Counted from the first letter of the stretch, positions 44,701 to 58,602 are shown. The stretch is DNA of 64,000 nucleotides from Brachionus manjavacas (GCA_019054805.1 JAHQIY010000024.1:248001-312000), one strand, 5' to 3'. Numbers and translations are program-made. Notes: generated by a model not told the origin, from the sequence alone.

Positions 44701-47700
44701 GAACCACAAACCAAGCGTATCTATAGATGGATACAAGCATATCCAAAAAAGATACTTTACTTTTTCACTAAGTACTAAGGGTCTGCCAGACACGTCATCA
44801 GCTCATGCTTGTAAGCCTCCTTGCCCCGGCCGCTAGACATCTGCATCTTCACCGCCCCTCCTCATTTTCTCATCCGGACTTGGGACCGGCCTTAGGTAGA
44901 GTTAGCAGTTTAGGTTTTGATTTTTCGAAAATTTGATTTTCTTTATTTGACTATTTCTTAAAAATGAAAGAATCAAAAGAAGAAAATCTGAATTAGAATG
45001 AAAGTTCTCTTCCGAGAAAAAACAAAATAAAAAATGAATAATAAATAATAAAATGTTTAATCAAAATAAAATTTTTAAAAAATATTTTCTTTTGTCAAAA
45101 TGACATTTGGACTTTGACAAATATTTTTCTGTTTCCTAGCCTGAAAATTTTGTACTGACACCAAGTGTGCGTGTATAAAAAGTCTCCCTCCCATTTTTTC
45201 ATCCGGACTTGGGACCGGCAATGGTATGGTTACGACTCAACAATCTGCCGACAAAGTTACTGTGGGACGTTCATCATAAACAGCGCCACTCATCCGAGCA
45301 CTTAAAGGCTGCGAACTCGGCAACTATTTAGACTAGCTTGGAACCACAAACCAAGCGTATCTATAGATGGATACAAGCATATCCAAAAAGATACTTTACT
45401 TTTTTCACTAAGTACTAAGGGTCTGCCAGACACGTCATCAGCTCATGCTTGTAAGCCTCCTTGCCCCGGCCGCTAGGCATCTGCATCTTCACCGCCCCTC
45501 CTCATTTTCTCATCCGGACTTGGGACCGGCCTTAGGTAGAGTTAGCAGTTTAGGTTTTGATTTTTCGAAAATTTGATTTTCTTTATTTGACTATTTCTTA
45601 AAAATGAAACAATCAAAAGAAGAAAATCTGAATTAGAATGAAAGTTCTCTTCCGAGAAAAACCAAAATAAAAAATGAATAATAAATAATAAAATGTTTAA
45701 TCAAAATAAAATTTTTAAAAAATATTTTCTTTTGTCAAAATGACATTTGGACTTTGACAAATATTTTTCTGTTTCCTAGCCTGAAAATTTTGTACTGACA
45801 CCAAGTGTGCGTGTATAAAAAGTCTCCCTCCCATTTTTTCATCCGGACTTGGGACCGGCAATGGTATGGTTACGACTCAACAATCTGCCGACAAAGTTTC
45901 TGTGGGACGTTCATCATAAACAGCGCCACTCATCCGAGCACTTAAAGGCTGCGAACTCGGCAACTATTTAGACTAGCTTGGAACCACAAACCAAGCGTAT
46001 CTATAGATGGATACAAGCATATCCAAAAAAAGATACTTTACTTTTTTCACTAAGTACTAAGGGTCTGCCAGACACGTCATCAGCTCATGCTTGTAAGCCT
46101 CCTTGCCCCGGCCGCTAGGCATCTGCATCTTCACCGCCCCTCCTCATTTTCTCATCCGGACTTGGGACCGGCCTTAGGTAGAGTTAGCAGTTTAGGTTTT
46201 GATTTTTCGAAAATTTGATTTTCTTTATTTGACTATTTCTTAAAAATGAAACAATCAAAAGAAGAAAATCTGAATTAGAATGAAAGTTCTCTTCCGAAAA
46301 AAACCAAAATAAAAAATGAATAATAAATAATAAAATGTTTAATCAAAATAAAATTTTTAAAAAATATTTTCTTTTGTCAAAATGACATTTGGACTTTGAC
46401 AAATATTTTTCTGTTTCCTAGCCTGAAAATTTTGTACTGACACCAAGTGTGCGTGTATAAAAAGTCTCCCTCCCATTTTTTCATCCGGACTTGGGACCGG
46501 CAATGGTATGGTTACGACTCAACAATCTGCCGACAAAGTTACTGTGGGACGTTCATCATAAACAGCGCCACTCATCCGAGCACTTAAAGGCTGCGAACTC
46601 GGCAACTATTTAGACTAGCTTGGAACCACAAACCAAGCGTATCTATAGATGGATACAAGCATATCCAAAAAAAGATACTTTACTTTTTTCACTAAGTACT
46701 AAGGGTCTGCCAGACACGTCATCAGCTCATGCTTGTAAGCCTCCTTGCCCCGGCCGCTAGGCATCTGCATCTTCACCGCCCCTCCTCATTTTCTCATCCG
46801 GACTTGGGACCGGCCTTAGGTAGAGTTAGCAGTTTAGGTTTTGATTTTTCGAAAATTTGATTTTCTTTATTTGACTATTTCTTAAAAATGAAACAATCAA
46901 AAGAAGAAAATCTGAATTAGAATGAAAGTTCTCTTCCGAGAAAAACCAAAATAAAAAATGAATAATAAATAATAAAATGTTTAATCAAAATAAAATTTTT
47001 AAAAAATATTTTCTTTTGTCAAAATGACATTTGGACTTTGACAAATATTTTTCTGTTTCCTAGCCTGAAAATTTTGTACTGACACCAAGTGTGCGTGTAT
47101 AAAAAGTCTCCCTCCCATTTTTTCATCCGGACTTGGGACCGGCAATGGTATGGTTACGACTCAACAATCTGCCGACAAAGTTTCTGTGGGACGTTCATCA
47201 TAAACAGCGCCACTCATCCGAGCACTTAAAGGCTGCGAACTCGGCAACTATTTAGACTAGCTTGGAACCACAAACCAAGCGTATCTATAGATGGATACAA
47301 GCATATCCAAAAAAGATACTTTACTTTTTTCACTAAGTACTAAGGGTCTGCCAGACACGTCATCAGCTCATGCTTGTAAGCCTCCTTGCCCCGGCCGCTA
47401 GGCATCTGCATCTTCACCGCCCCTCCTCATTTTCTCATCCGGACTTGGGACCGGCCTTAGGTAGAGTTAGCAGTTTAGGTTTTGATTTTTCGAAAATTTG
47501 ATTTTCTTTATTTGACTATTTCTTAAAAATGAAACAATCAAAAGAAGAAAATCTGAATTAGAATGAAAGTTCTCTTCCGAAAAAAACCAAAATAAAAAAT
47601 GAATAATAAATAATAAAATGTTTAATCAAAATAAAATTTTTAAAAAATATTTTCTTTTGTCAAAATGACATTTGGACTTTGACAAATATTTTTCTGTTTC

Positions 47701-50700
47701 CTAGCCTGAAAATTTTGTACTGACACCAAGTGTGCGTGTATAAAAAGTCTCCCTCCCATTTTTTCATCCGGACTTGGGACCGGCAATGGTATGGTTACGA
47801 CTCAACAATCTGCCGACAAAGTTACTGTGGGACGTTCATCATAAACAGCGCCACTCATCCGAGCACTTAAAGGCTGCGAACTCGGCAACTATTTAGACTA
47901 GCTTGGAACCACAAACCAAGCGTATCTATAGATGGATACAAGCATATCCAAAAAAGATACTTTACTTTTTTCACTAAGTACTAAGGGTCTGCCAGACACG
48001 TCATCAGCTCATGCTTGTAAGCCTCCTTGCCCCGGCCGCTAGGCATCTGCATCTTCACCGCCCCTCCTCATTTTCTCATCCGGACTTGGGACCGGCCTTA
48101 GGTAGAGTTAGCAGTTTAGGTTTTGATTTTTCGAAAATTTGATTTTCTTTATTTGACTATTTCTTAAAAATGAAACAATCAAAAGAAGAAAATCTGAATT
48201 AGAATGAAAGTTCTCTTCCGAGAAAAACCAAAATAAAAAATGAATAATAAATAATAAAATGTTTAATCAAAATAAAATTTTTAAAAAATATTTTCTTTTG
48301 TCAAAATGACATTTGGACTTTGACAAATATTTTTCTGTTTCCTAGCCTGAAAATTTTGTACTGACACCAAGTGTGCGTGTATAAAAAGTCTCCCTCCCAT
48401 TTTTTCATCCGGACTTGGGACCGGCAATGGTATGGTTACGACTCAACAATCTGCCGACAAAGTTACTGTGGGACGTTCATCATAAACAGCGCCACTCATC
48501 CGAGCACTTAAAGGCTGCGAACTCGGCAACTATTTAGACTAGCTTGGAACCACAAACCAAGCGTATCTATAGATGGATACAAGCATATCCAAAAAAAGAT
48601 ACTTTACTTTTTTCACTAAGTACTAAGGGTCTGCCAGACACGTCATCAGCTCATGCTTGTAAGCCTCCTTGCCCCGGCCGCTAGGCATCTGCATCTTCAC
48701 CGCCCCTCCTCATTTTCTCATCCGGACTTGGGACCGGCCTTAGGTAGAGTTAGCAGTTTAGGTTTTGATTTTTCGAAAATTTGATTTTCTTTATTTGACT
48801 ATTTCTTAAAAATGAAAGAATCAAAAGAAGAAAATCTGAATTAGAATGAAAGTTCTCTTCCGAGAAAAAACAAAATAAAAAATGAATAATAAATAATAAA
48901 ATGTTTAATCAAAATAAAATTTTTAAAAAATATTTTCTTTTGTCAAAATGACATTTGGACTTTGACAAATATTTTTCTGTTTCCTAGCCTGAAAATTTTG
49001 TACTGACACCAAGTGTGCGTGTATAAAAAGTCTCCCTCCCATTTTTTCATCCGGACTTGGGACCGGCAATGGTATGGTTACGACTCAACAATCTGCCGAC
49101 AAAGTTACTGTGGGACGTTCATCATAAACAGCGCCACTCATCCGAGCACTTAAAGGCTGCGAACTCGGCAACTATTTAGACTAGCTTGGAACCACAAACC
49201 AAGCGTATCTATAGATGGATACAAGCATATCCAAAAAAAGATACTTTACTTTTTTCACTAAGTACTAAGGGTCTGCCAGACACGTCATCAGCTCATGCTT
49301 GTAAGCCTCCTTGCCCCGGCCGCTAGGCATCTGCATCTTCACCGCCCCTCCTCATTTTCTCATCCGGACTTGGGACCGGCCTTAGGTAGAGTTAGCAGTT
49401 TAGGTTTTGATTTTTCGAAAATTTGATTTTCTTTATTTGACTATTTCTTAAAAAATGAAACAATCAAAAGAAGAAAATCTGAATTAGAATGAAAGTTCTC
49501 TTCCGAGAAAAAACAAAATAAAAAATGAATAATAAATAATAAAATGTTTAATCAAAATAAAATTTTTAAAAAATATTTTCTTTTGTCAAAATGACATTTG
49601 GACTTTGACAAATATTTTTCTGTTTCCTAGCCTGAAAATTTTGTACTGACACCAAGTGTGCGTGTATAAAAAGTCTCCCTCCCATTTTTCATCCGGACTT
49701 GGGACCGGCAATGGTATGGTTACGACTCAACAATCTGCCGACAAAGTTACTGTGGGACGTTCATCATAAACAGCGCCACTCATCCGAGCACTTAAAGGCT
49801 GCGAACTCGGCAACTATTTAGACTAGCTTGGAACCACAAACCAAGCGTATCTATAGATGGATACAAGCATATCCAAAAAAGATACTTTACTTTTTTCACT
49901 AAGTACTAAGGGTCTGCCAGACACGTCATCAGCTCATGCTTGTAAGCCTCCTTGCCCCGGCCGCTAGGCATCTGCATCTTCACCGCCCCTCCTCATTTTC
50001 TCATCCGGACTTGGGACCGGCCTTAGGTAGAGTTAGCAGTTTAGGTTTTGATTTTTCGAAAATTTGATTTTCTTTATTTGACTATTTCTTAAAAATGAAA
50101 CAATCAAAAGAAGAAAATCTGAATTAGAATGAAAGTTCTCTTCCGAGAAAAAACAAAATAAAAAATGAATAATAAATAATAAAATGTTTAATCAAAATAA
50201 AATTTTTAAAAAATATTTTCTTTTGTCAAAATGACATTTGGACTTTGACAAATATTTTTCTGTTTCCTAGCCTGAAAATTTTGTACTGACACCAAGTGTG
50301 CGTGTATAAAAGTCTCCCTCCCATTTTTTCATCCGGACTTGGGACCGGCAATGGTATGGTTACGACTCAACAATCTGCCGACAAAGTTACTGTGGGACGT
50401 TCATCATAAACAGCGCCACTCATCCGAGCACTTAAAGGCTGCGAACTCGGCAACTATTTAGACTAGCTTGGAACCACAAACCAAGCGTATCTATAGATGG
50501 ATACAAGCATATCCAAAAAAAGATACTTTACTTTTTTCACTAAGTACTAAGGGTCTGCCAGACACGTCATCAGCTCATGCTTGTAAGCCTCCTTGCCCCG
50601 GCCGCTAGGCATCTGCATCTTCACCGCCCCTCCTCATTTTCTCATCCGGACTTGGGACCGGCCTTAGGTAGAGTTAGCAGTTTAGGTTTTGATTTTTCGA

Positions 50701-50805
50701 AAATTTGATTTTCTTTATTTGACTATTTCTGAAAAATGAAACAATCAAAAGAAGAAAATCTGAATTAGAATGAAAGTTCACTTCCGAGAAAAACAAAATA
50801 AAAAA
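41769..50805 (-). repeat. Satellite array 2, about 14 monomers, minus orientation
   Basis: All monomers run in one orientation with 639-643-bp spacing. Array-wide markers are AATCAAAATAAAAT (array 1: AATCTAAATAAAAT), TTCTTAAAAATG (array 1: TTCTGAAAAATG) and CACCAAGTGTG. Minor variants alternate between monomers (GTTACTGTGGG or GTTTCTGTGGG; ACCAAAATAAAA or AACAAAATAAAA). No short monomers or inversions. The array ends at 50,805 in the same register as array 1 at 34,299. Confidence 0.97.
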
Positions 50806-50963
50806 TTATCCATTTCCATCGGTTTTCTTATCATTGAGAAGCATGTTTTGATCAAGTCACTTATTCCATTTTTTTTCTTTCTCGACTTCTTAATTTTGGA
50901 CTTAGTTCTATCAATATCTAGTTTTTCCTGTATTTCTTGTATACTTTTTATTTCATTTAGAAA
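50806..50963 (-). pseudogene. Truncated exon remnant cut by the array (second copy)
   Basis: Duplicate of 34,300-34,457. On the minus strand it reads FLNEIKSIQEIQEKLDIDRT, then SDLIKTCFSMIRKPMEMDN, with the frame intact after an acceptor-like AAAAG. A few substitutions separate the copies (for example KKWRKK versus KKSRKK). It runs into satellite DNA at the same base as the other copy, so the truncation came before the duplication. Confidence 0.4.
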
Positions 50964-51819
50964 CTTTTATTTATATGTAAAATAAAGAGATAAGGCATGT
51001 CTTTTAAAATGCTCAGTAATGATTTTTTTATATATGAATGGATACCTGAAAAAATTAAAAAATAAAAAAATTTAATTAGGATTATTCCTTATTGAGAAAT
51101 TTAGTTCGAATATGTCAAATTTTGTATCCACTAATTATTAAAATTAGACGTAAAAAAATTGATGATTATTTAATTAAGCTTATTGACATTTTTTCCAAAA
51201 AAAACACAATTTTTATTTAGAATAATTTAAGAATTTTTAAATTTTCTAATAATAATTTAAAAAAAGTAAATTGCCGATGTGAATGCTGAATTTTAATTCA
51301 CTTATGGCAAATCGAAGTTGGAGATCAGGATCAAAAGATCAAAATATAAAATGTAATATTTATTTTAATAATAGAGAAAATTATATTTAGCTTTTTAAAA
51401 TATCCCTTTGAGTGAACTTAAATAAAACTTTTTAAAGACAAAAAATTTAAAATTTGTTTAAGTCGAAATCGTCTTTAGAAGCTATTAATTTACAACTAAT
51501 GTAATACACGTCTTCATTGGCAAGCGAAGTCTTTGATTGCTTGTTCAACGCTTAGCTTTTGGGTGATTTTTTTAACTTAGGTCAAAAATAAAGGGATCGT
51601 ATACTCAGACATTTTTTAAATAGATTTCAGTATTTCAATTTTTTGAGGAACTTTCAAGAGTTTTTTTTTTAAATTGTTTATTTATTATTTAAATAGACTT
51701 TGAGTAATTAAACTCCTTTAGCTTTTTTCGTATATTAAAAGAAAGTGAAACAGGTATATAGTATTACAAAGTTGGGTTCACAATATTTAAAAACATACAG
51801 TTAGATTTGGTAATATTAA
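50964..51819. other. AT-rich duplicated flank (second copy)
   Basis: Counterpart of 34,458-35,330, with small indels. Same short minus-strand coding-like run near 51,450-51,550. No clear gene. Confidence 0.3.
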
Positions 51820-51955
51820 GAAAGGAAAACTTCCAGAAAATTGAAAGATTTGGCTGTTGCAAGTCACTCACGTGCAAATTCATGGACAAAAATTGATAAG
51901 GGAGACTTTTTATCAGGATCTGTTGAGCTCTCAACAAAAACATCTTCAAAGTTTT
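51820..51955 (+). pseudogene. Possible exon remnant interrupted by a LINE tail
   Basis: The plus-strand frame is open from 51,820 and reads ERKTSRKLKDLAVASHSRAN, then SWTKIDKGDFLSGSVELSTK, before entering the LINE tail. The composition is protein-like. In the other duplicate (about 35,325-35,455) small deletions break this frame, so it is not maintained. No family recognised. Confidence 0.2.
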
Positions 51956-53330
51956 TATTTATTTTATTTATTTGTATATCTGTACCGAGCTAAAGCTCCT
52001 TCAGATTAAATAAAAAAAAAAGAAAATTAAAAAATTAAAATAAAGTTAAATAAAATATAACAAAAAATAAAAAATAAGAAAAAAATAAAGATTAAATGAT
52101 ATAAGTAAAAAAGAAGATAAATATTAAAATTAAAATTAGATAAATTTTGAATTTTGAGTAACAGAATACATATTTTTAAATATTTGATGATTCAGAAAAA
52201 AAGGAAGAAATAGTAAGGCAGCAATTACACAATGGAGTTGGGAACTCGATATATCTTGATTCGAAACCTTTGTTATATTCTTCCACCAGTCTAACAGTTA
52301 ATGGAACAGAATGGCTCAGTCCTGCTCTAACATATCTCTCACTCAACTCAAAAAGTCGATTTAAGACTGTTAGTAGTTTAAGTTTATTTATTATGCCTCA
52401 TTATGTAATATGTTGGAGGGACTATCATATCTTAGTTTAAGTATAGAACCAACTGCTGAATTTTGGATTACTTCTAATTTTTTGATATTAGTTTCTGAAA
52501 GTGAATTCAGACAAGGAAAAGAAAAATCTAGAATAGATCCAATCAACGATTTATAAAGGTTTCTAAAAGTGTTTAAGTAAAGGTCCATTTTTTTGTTAAT
52601 ATTTTGATCAAATTTAGCCTAGAATTGCAACGTTCTTTAATTTCATCTATCTTTGAAGAAAAGATTAATTTAGAATCAAATTTGATACCTAGGAACTTTA
52701 TTTCTCTTAGGCTTTCGATTCTATTCCCATAAATCCTTAAATTAAACATAGAACTTTCTTTGTTGTTTTTAGTAAAAATCATTGAGCAAAACTTTTCAAC
52801 CGAAATCTTCATTTTCCACTTGAAAAGCCACTGTTCTAATTCAACCAAGTACTTATTCATCTTACTTTCTATATTTCCATTTCTATATTTTCATCAAAAA
52901 AGTGACAAGATCATCTGCAAAGAGAAGTGAATATTCTTTATTAGATTTATTTCTTTTAGGAATATCATTGATAAATATGCTAAATAATAAAGGACTAGTA
53001 ACTGATCCTTGAGGAACGCCAGCAGATATTTTGAATTCATCACTAATGTGATAATTTATATTTACTTTAAATGTTCTACAGTTAAGAAATGATTTAATCC
53101 AATAAATTAAGATGGCAGGTATATTTATCTTTATCAGCTTGTAAATTATACCTTCATGCCAAACTTTGTCGAAAGCTTTAGAAATGTCAAAAAATAAGCA
53201 ACATACTTTCTTCTTTCTATTAAAAGATTCGACAACTTTTTGGATAAGGAAAACTAAATTATATGCGGTTCTTCGATGTTTCCTAAAACCAGATTGTTCC
53301 TGAATTAGCAAAGAATTTTTTTTTCAAGAA
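51956..53330 (-). mobile_element. Non-LTR retrotransposon (LINE) with decayed reverse transcriptase
   Basis: Minus-strand pieces: 53,311-52,883 carries EQSGFRKHRRTAYNLVFLIQ, motif A (CLFFDISKAFDKVW), motif B (SAGVPQGSVTSPLLFSIFIN) and motif C (LLFADDLVTFL). 52,860-52,573 carries the thumb-like WKMKISVEKFCSMIF and FLGIKFDSKL. 52,588-52,391 carries NLYKSLIGSILDFSFPCLNS, then IKKLEVIQNSAV. The three lie in different frames, so the ORF is broken at least twice. The 5' half (endonuclease, RT fingers) is missing. The 3' end has GAAGGAGCTTTAGCTCGGTA and an AAATAAAT-type tail. This is the fuller version of the element at 35,450-36,095. Jockey/CR1-like by motif spacing. Confidence 0.9.
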
Positions 53331-53339
53331 ATCATAGTT

Positions 53340-53600
53340 CTCAAAATTTCATTATTTATTATTTATTTGTTTATTTATTTGTTTTCTGTACCGAGCTAAA
53401 GCTCCTTCAGAATAAGTTAAAAATAGAATAAAAAAATAAAATAAAAATAAAATTAAAGTTAATAAAATTAGATAAAAAAAAGAATCAAAATAGAGTAGAT
53501 AAACTAAAAAAATGAAAGTTGAAAAGACATAAATTGGAAAAGATTGTTACATGAGGCACATGTTTAAATAATTCATTCATCAGTTTCAGGAAAAAAAGAA
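53340..53600 (-). mobile_element. Second LINE 3' end (copy in the duplicate)
   Basis: Counterpart of 36,105-36,380: the terminal motif and the AAATAAATAAACAAAT-type tail directly abut the 5' end of the larger LINE fragment. Confidence 0.7.
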
Positions 53601-54690
53601 GAAATAGTAAGTTAGCAATTTATTAGCGGTGATAGTTTTATTTAAGCATTTATGTTCTTAGCGCTTCCGTGCAAATAGTGTTAATTTAAAAAATTATAGC
53701 AAGATATGTATTAAAGAAAAAATTTCACATATTCATTATAAGATTATCATTATTATTAATTAAATAATTTGAGGGTAACCCTCAGGCTGTGAAAAATGAA
53801 CACTTCCCTTCTTTGGATAAATTGAAACAAGATATAATACGTTTTAAATTTTGAAGTGTTGATCGGTCCTGAAAATTAGGAGAAAATGATAAGGTAACAA
53901 TTATTATCACAAGTTTCAAAATTAATCAACAGGCTAGTGCCCCTGTCCATTAAAGGCCGATTAACTAAGTCCGGACTTGGACTTGTCCTGAGACTTGTTA
54001 TTTTTAAGTGCTCTGAGTCAATAAATTAAATTGCTGAAACGATTTGTTTTGCTTTTAATTCACTTTTTAGGTTTTATTTCCTCTTAATAAAATAATCTTT
54101 GTTTCACAGATAAAAAAACTATTTTTCTGTGATTTTCCTACTAATAGGATTGTTAATAAAAATTGTAAAAAAATATTAATTTTCTGCATTAAGCAAATTT
54201 TCTTAAATTTAAGCAGTTTACAGAACTAAATGATCTCTTTTATCTTCAAAATCCCTGGAATTTATTTTTGAAATTTTGAAATTAAATTTAAAAATAACCA
54301 TAATATGTTAGCAGATGCAAATAAATGATAAATCAAAATTAAAATAATCATTATCATGAATTTGCTAAAAAATTAATCAATTTATTGGAAAATTTCAATT
54401 ATCTTCAAATTAAACAATTTTTTATACCTTTTAAAATTTACAGAAAAATGAAAAATTCAAATCTTGAATTTAAAATTTTGAAATATTCGCATGAAAATTC
54501 ACCAAGCCACCAATTTTGGAATCTAAGAAAAAAAATTATTTTTCAATTTCGTTCCAAAAATTAACAAAATGTAAAATACACCTCTAAAATATAAAGTTTA
54601 AAAAACGGAAGGTTTTATTATTATATTAATATTGAGCTTTATCTAAAAATCAGCTATGCTAAAAGACTGTGACTTAACCATTTTATTAAG
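53601..54690. other. Probable ADAM10 copy 3 intron or 5' flank
   Basis: Near-identical to 36,381-37,450. No prodomain exon found. It ends in the acceptor-like TTTTATTAAG. Confidence 0.4.
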
Positions 54691-57600
54691 GGCTTTGATC
54701 CATATAGTTATTTGGAACAATCCCGTGACGAATACAGCAAATATTATCGTGAAGCTAATGAAAAATTTTGGAAAAAAACCAAACGTCAGTCAGATGATGG
54801 ACGGCTTAGATGGCCTGGTGACAGAACAATATGTAATTTGTACCTGAGAGTAGATCCACAGCTACATACCGAAATATTCAATAATGAAGGAAACAAAGTA
54901 AACAAAAACGTGACAAATTTAAAAAACAAATTTTTAATTTTCATTTCAAACAAAGGACATGGATAAAACAACTACATTTTTGCTTTTCTACTTAAACAAG
55001 CATGTAGAAGCCCTAAACACAATCTACAATAGTCTACCATTCTACGATCAGAACAAAGAAAAATACTTAATAGGCCTTCAGTTCATGATTTATAGAACAA
55101 AAATAATAACCCAGGAGCAATGCCAAAACGGCACTGGTTTGTCACCGGAGGAGCTAAAATTGTGCGAGCCTTACTTGGATGTGTCAAGTTTTTTAAACTA
55201 CGTCTCACTGGACAACTTTACAGACTATTGTTTGTCTTACACATTTACAGCCCGTGATTTTACTGACGGGACACTGGCTTGGGCGGCCAAATTAGCAGGC
55301 AGTGTTGGTGGTGTTTGCGAAAAACGTCAAACATTGCAAGGTGTTGCCAAAAGTCTCAACAGTGGTATAGTGACAGTGGTTAATTATCAATCGTGAGCCC
55401 GAAGCTGTTTCTCAGATAACATTTGCACACGAAATAGGACACAATTTTGGCTCAGAACACGATCCTGACGATCCATCTTGCTCGCCTGGATCAAGCAGGG
55501 GTGGAAATTACATCATGTACAGACGTGCCACCACTGGCACTGACAAGAATAACAGAAATTTCTCGACATGCAGTCGGGATCAAATGGGACCCATTGTTCA
55601 CAATCTAATTTCTGGGCCTAAATTCTGCTTCAAGTGTAAGATCTTAATTTATTATAATAAATTCAATATTTTTTATTTATCAAATAAAAAATATTTGATT
55701 AATAAAATTAACAGTGTTCAATTTTTTTTTTAAAGTCATTTGACTTCACTATAAATTTTGACATTGAAAATTGTAAATTTGAATTTTAGAACAATTTACT
55801 AAAGATAATAAGATGAAAAGTCTTAAAAATGTTTAATTAAAAAAGACTTAATAATTAAAATAATGATAAAATAATTTTCTTGACTTAAAAAAAATTTTCT
55901 ATTTTTGTTTATTTTTAAATCTATTTTTGAATTGATGATCATTTCTACTACAACTACACTACTGCTATGATAAACTTTTTTTACGAAATTTTTAGTAAAT
56001 TTTAGTAAATATACAAAGGACAAAAAAAAGAAAAAAAGGCGATTTTGCGATTTTAGGAATTTTTCTTTTATTTTTAGAAAATTAAAATGAAAATTTTTTT
56101 TGCATAATTCCGTTTAATAAAAATATGTATTGTATAAATATTAAATGTACCCCGTGAAAAGTTAAAAAAAAATGTTATTGAACTACCAGTCATTTAGGCT
56201 GCCTAATTTTGTGACCGTGATGCATAACCGATTTCGCAGACCAACACTTAAATTGAAAAAAATAGAAACAAGAAAATAAAAAATTATAAGTTTGAATTTT
56301 TTAAAAACTTATAAGATATATTTTATGCTCAAATGAAAAATCAAACTTTATAATTAATAATTTGTTTATGTTTTAATAGCTTTTGTTATAATTCTTAACA
56401 TTTTTTACTTAAAAAGAATTTTTGTTTATTTTTTTATTTGTTTTTTCTCTTATAAAGTAAAGTATTTCTTCACTTATTGATTTTTGATATGATCTACTTG
56501 GATAATATTAGTTGAATTCATCTTTCAGATAAAAAATAATGTGATAACCAAATAGAAAAGTGAACTTGTGAGCAATTTATTTAAAATTGTATAAAATTCT
56601 ATAAAAATATGAAACTTAAAATTTGTTTATATATTTTTTTTAAATTTATGTAAACTAATATTCATTTTGAAAAAGAATTTAATGTTTTATTAGGACAAAA
56701 TTGCTCCCAACTTCACTCTCTCATGGTAAACAATTTATTTTTTAATATTGGAATTATTAAAGGTTGTAAATGGAGAAAAAAAATTATTATCAATTATTTT
56801 TTTGTATTCAGAAATATTTGTTGTTGATGAAAAAAAATACAAATCAGCGCCAAAACGATTTATTTTTCAAAATTTTTAAATTTTTTATTTTTTCTTTTTT
56901 GTTAAAAAAAAAAAAATACGTGTTGTTTTAAAAAGAAATTATCCTCATTTTTTATAGAGTACAGTGGTTCGTTATGTGTAAATGGCAAAGTTGAAGAAGG
57001 CGAGGAATGTGATTGTGGTTATGGAACAGATTGTAAGGAAGTATTTTGCATAGACGCTAGCCAAGAAATTATTAAATGTAAGCTGAGGCCAGGAAAAGCG
57101 TGCAGCCCGAGCCAAGGTCCATGCTGTGACAACTCTTGCAATTTCGCCTCGCAAAACACCATTTGCATGAACAGCAACGAGTGCTTGAAAAATGTTTTTT
57201 TGTTCCGGTAAGAACGCTTCATGTCCCCGCGACGATCCAGTATTTTTCAAAGCGGACAAAACCGAGTGCAATTCGGGTACCCAAGTTTGCAGATCGGGAA
57301 TATGCTCTGGGTCAATATGTGAAAAATACGAAATGAAGCAGCGCTTTATAGAAGGCGACCTAAAAGACAAAACCCAAGACAAGTCAATTTTATGCCATTT
57401 AGCATGCATTGGTCAAAAAACCGGACACATTTGCACTGACTCATTTGAAATAGCCGAAATGAAAAACAAAAACAATTCAAATGGGTTAATTCTAAAACCA
57501 GGCTCACCATGTGTCGGCACCCAGGGCTACTGTGACATATTCTCGAAGTGCAGAGCCGTTGACGTCGAAGGACCTTTGGTCCGGCTTAAAAACGTGCTCC

Positions 57601-57854
57601 TAGATCCAAAAACTTTGTCTTCTATTCGCATGTGGATATTAACCTATTGGTGGGCAGCCTCTCTCATTGTGGTCGGACTCATTGTGTTCATGATAGCTTT
57701 CATCAAAGTCTGCTCGGTGCACACACCGTCAAGCAATCCGCGCAAACCACCGGCCCTCAAGATAACCGAGACTCTGAGAAGACCAATAAAAAGGGTTGGT
57801 AGCTTTTTTTTAAGCTTTTGCAGACTTGTTTTTGGATCACAAGTTCAAGTCTAA
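54691..57854 (+). pseudogene. ADAM10: ADAM10-like metalloprotease copy 3 (frameshifted)
   Basis: Exon positions equivalent to copy 2: 54,691-54,897; 54,956-55,633; 56,965-57,854. The furin-site exon is intact. In the catalytic exon a 6-bp in-frame loss near 55,275 removes Gly-Leu (GLAW becomes AW), and a 2-bp loss near 55,393 changes CGAGAGTGCCCG to CGTGAGCCCG and puts a stop after NYQS, before the HExxH site. The zinc site downstream is otherwise intact. In the last exon seven instead of six T near 57,194-57,201 shift the frame in the disintegrin domain, as in copy 1. The intron carries an extra ~136 bp at about 56,727-56,865 flanked by a short repeat of its ends. It is a pseudogene unless these indels are assembly errors. 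Confidence 0.87.
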
Positions 57855-58253
57855 GTCAAGATTGTGAAACTCAGTAGAAAAGAACAAAATAAAATAAAAA
57901 AAAAATCTTGTTTTTGTAGGTTAAAAAATAATCATTGACTTGAAAAAAAATTTAGTAATTGATTTCAATTGAAAAATTCTAAAAGTATAAATGTAAGTAA
58001 TTTACTTGAATTGAAAAAATAAGTAATCGATTTTACTTGAAAATGGGTAAGAGACAAAATTATTCCATTTTTTTTTATCCCCAAAAAAAATAAGAAATAT
58101 GTAACGAAAAATTAAAAAAAAAAATCAAGTATTAAAGATTAATGCCAAAATTAAAACATAATAAAAAAAATGGATTATTTTAAAGTTTTTATTGGAATAA
58201 AATAAGTTAAATTGATTTAAAAAATGTTAAAATATGTTTTAAAAAGTGCACGT
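57855..58253. other. ADAM10 copy 3 3' flank
   Basis: Counterpart of 40,523-40,918 of copy 2: AATAAA-type signals just after the gene, then AT-rich motif repeats and the start of the insert absent from copy 1. No gene. Confidence 0.6.
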
Positions 58254-58602
58254 TAAAATGGTTGGTTTTGTGAAATTCAGTACAAATTGATAAAAAGAAC
58301 AGAAAAAAATGTACTAAAATTGAAAAACTTTTTTCTTAAAGGTTTAAACTTATTTCTGTAAATGCATCAAAGTGCAACATTCAAAGTTGCATCAAAAATC
58401 AAGGTCTGCTAAATTTGCAAAGTGCATTTTGCAGAGATTTTGCACACCATTAGCAGACTTTTACAGTTGATGCAACTTTGAATGTTGCACCATGCTGCAT
58501 TCACATAATTAATTTCAAACAAATAGAAAAAAAGTTATTTAATTTTTTTACACTTTGTTCTGTTCTTTTGTACTGAACTTCACAGAACCAAATGGTTTAA
58601 TT
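58254..58602. mobile_element. Foldback (long inverted repeat) element
   Basis: The left arm from 58,254 (GTGAAATTCAGTAC...) is mirrored by the right arm ending near 58,602 (GTACTGAACTTCAC). An inner 23-bp part around GCAACATTCAAAGTTGC is a perfect reverse complement between the arms. The centre is near 58,430. No ORF. Similarity to copy 2 stops at about the centre, so it coincides with the duplication end. Confidence 0.7.

Larger units (their letters stand above)
50806..58425. repeat. Segmental duplication, second unit
   Basis: Partner of 34,300-41,090. Its left end joins the satellite at the identical base; its right end is at the centre of the foldback element. Confidence 0.9.

Noticed and set aside
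50770..50985. Plus frame of 71 residues across the array edge
   Set aside because: Antisense to the more protein-like minus-strand exon remnant and spans a repeat border.
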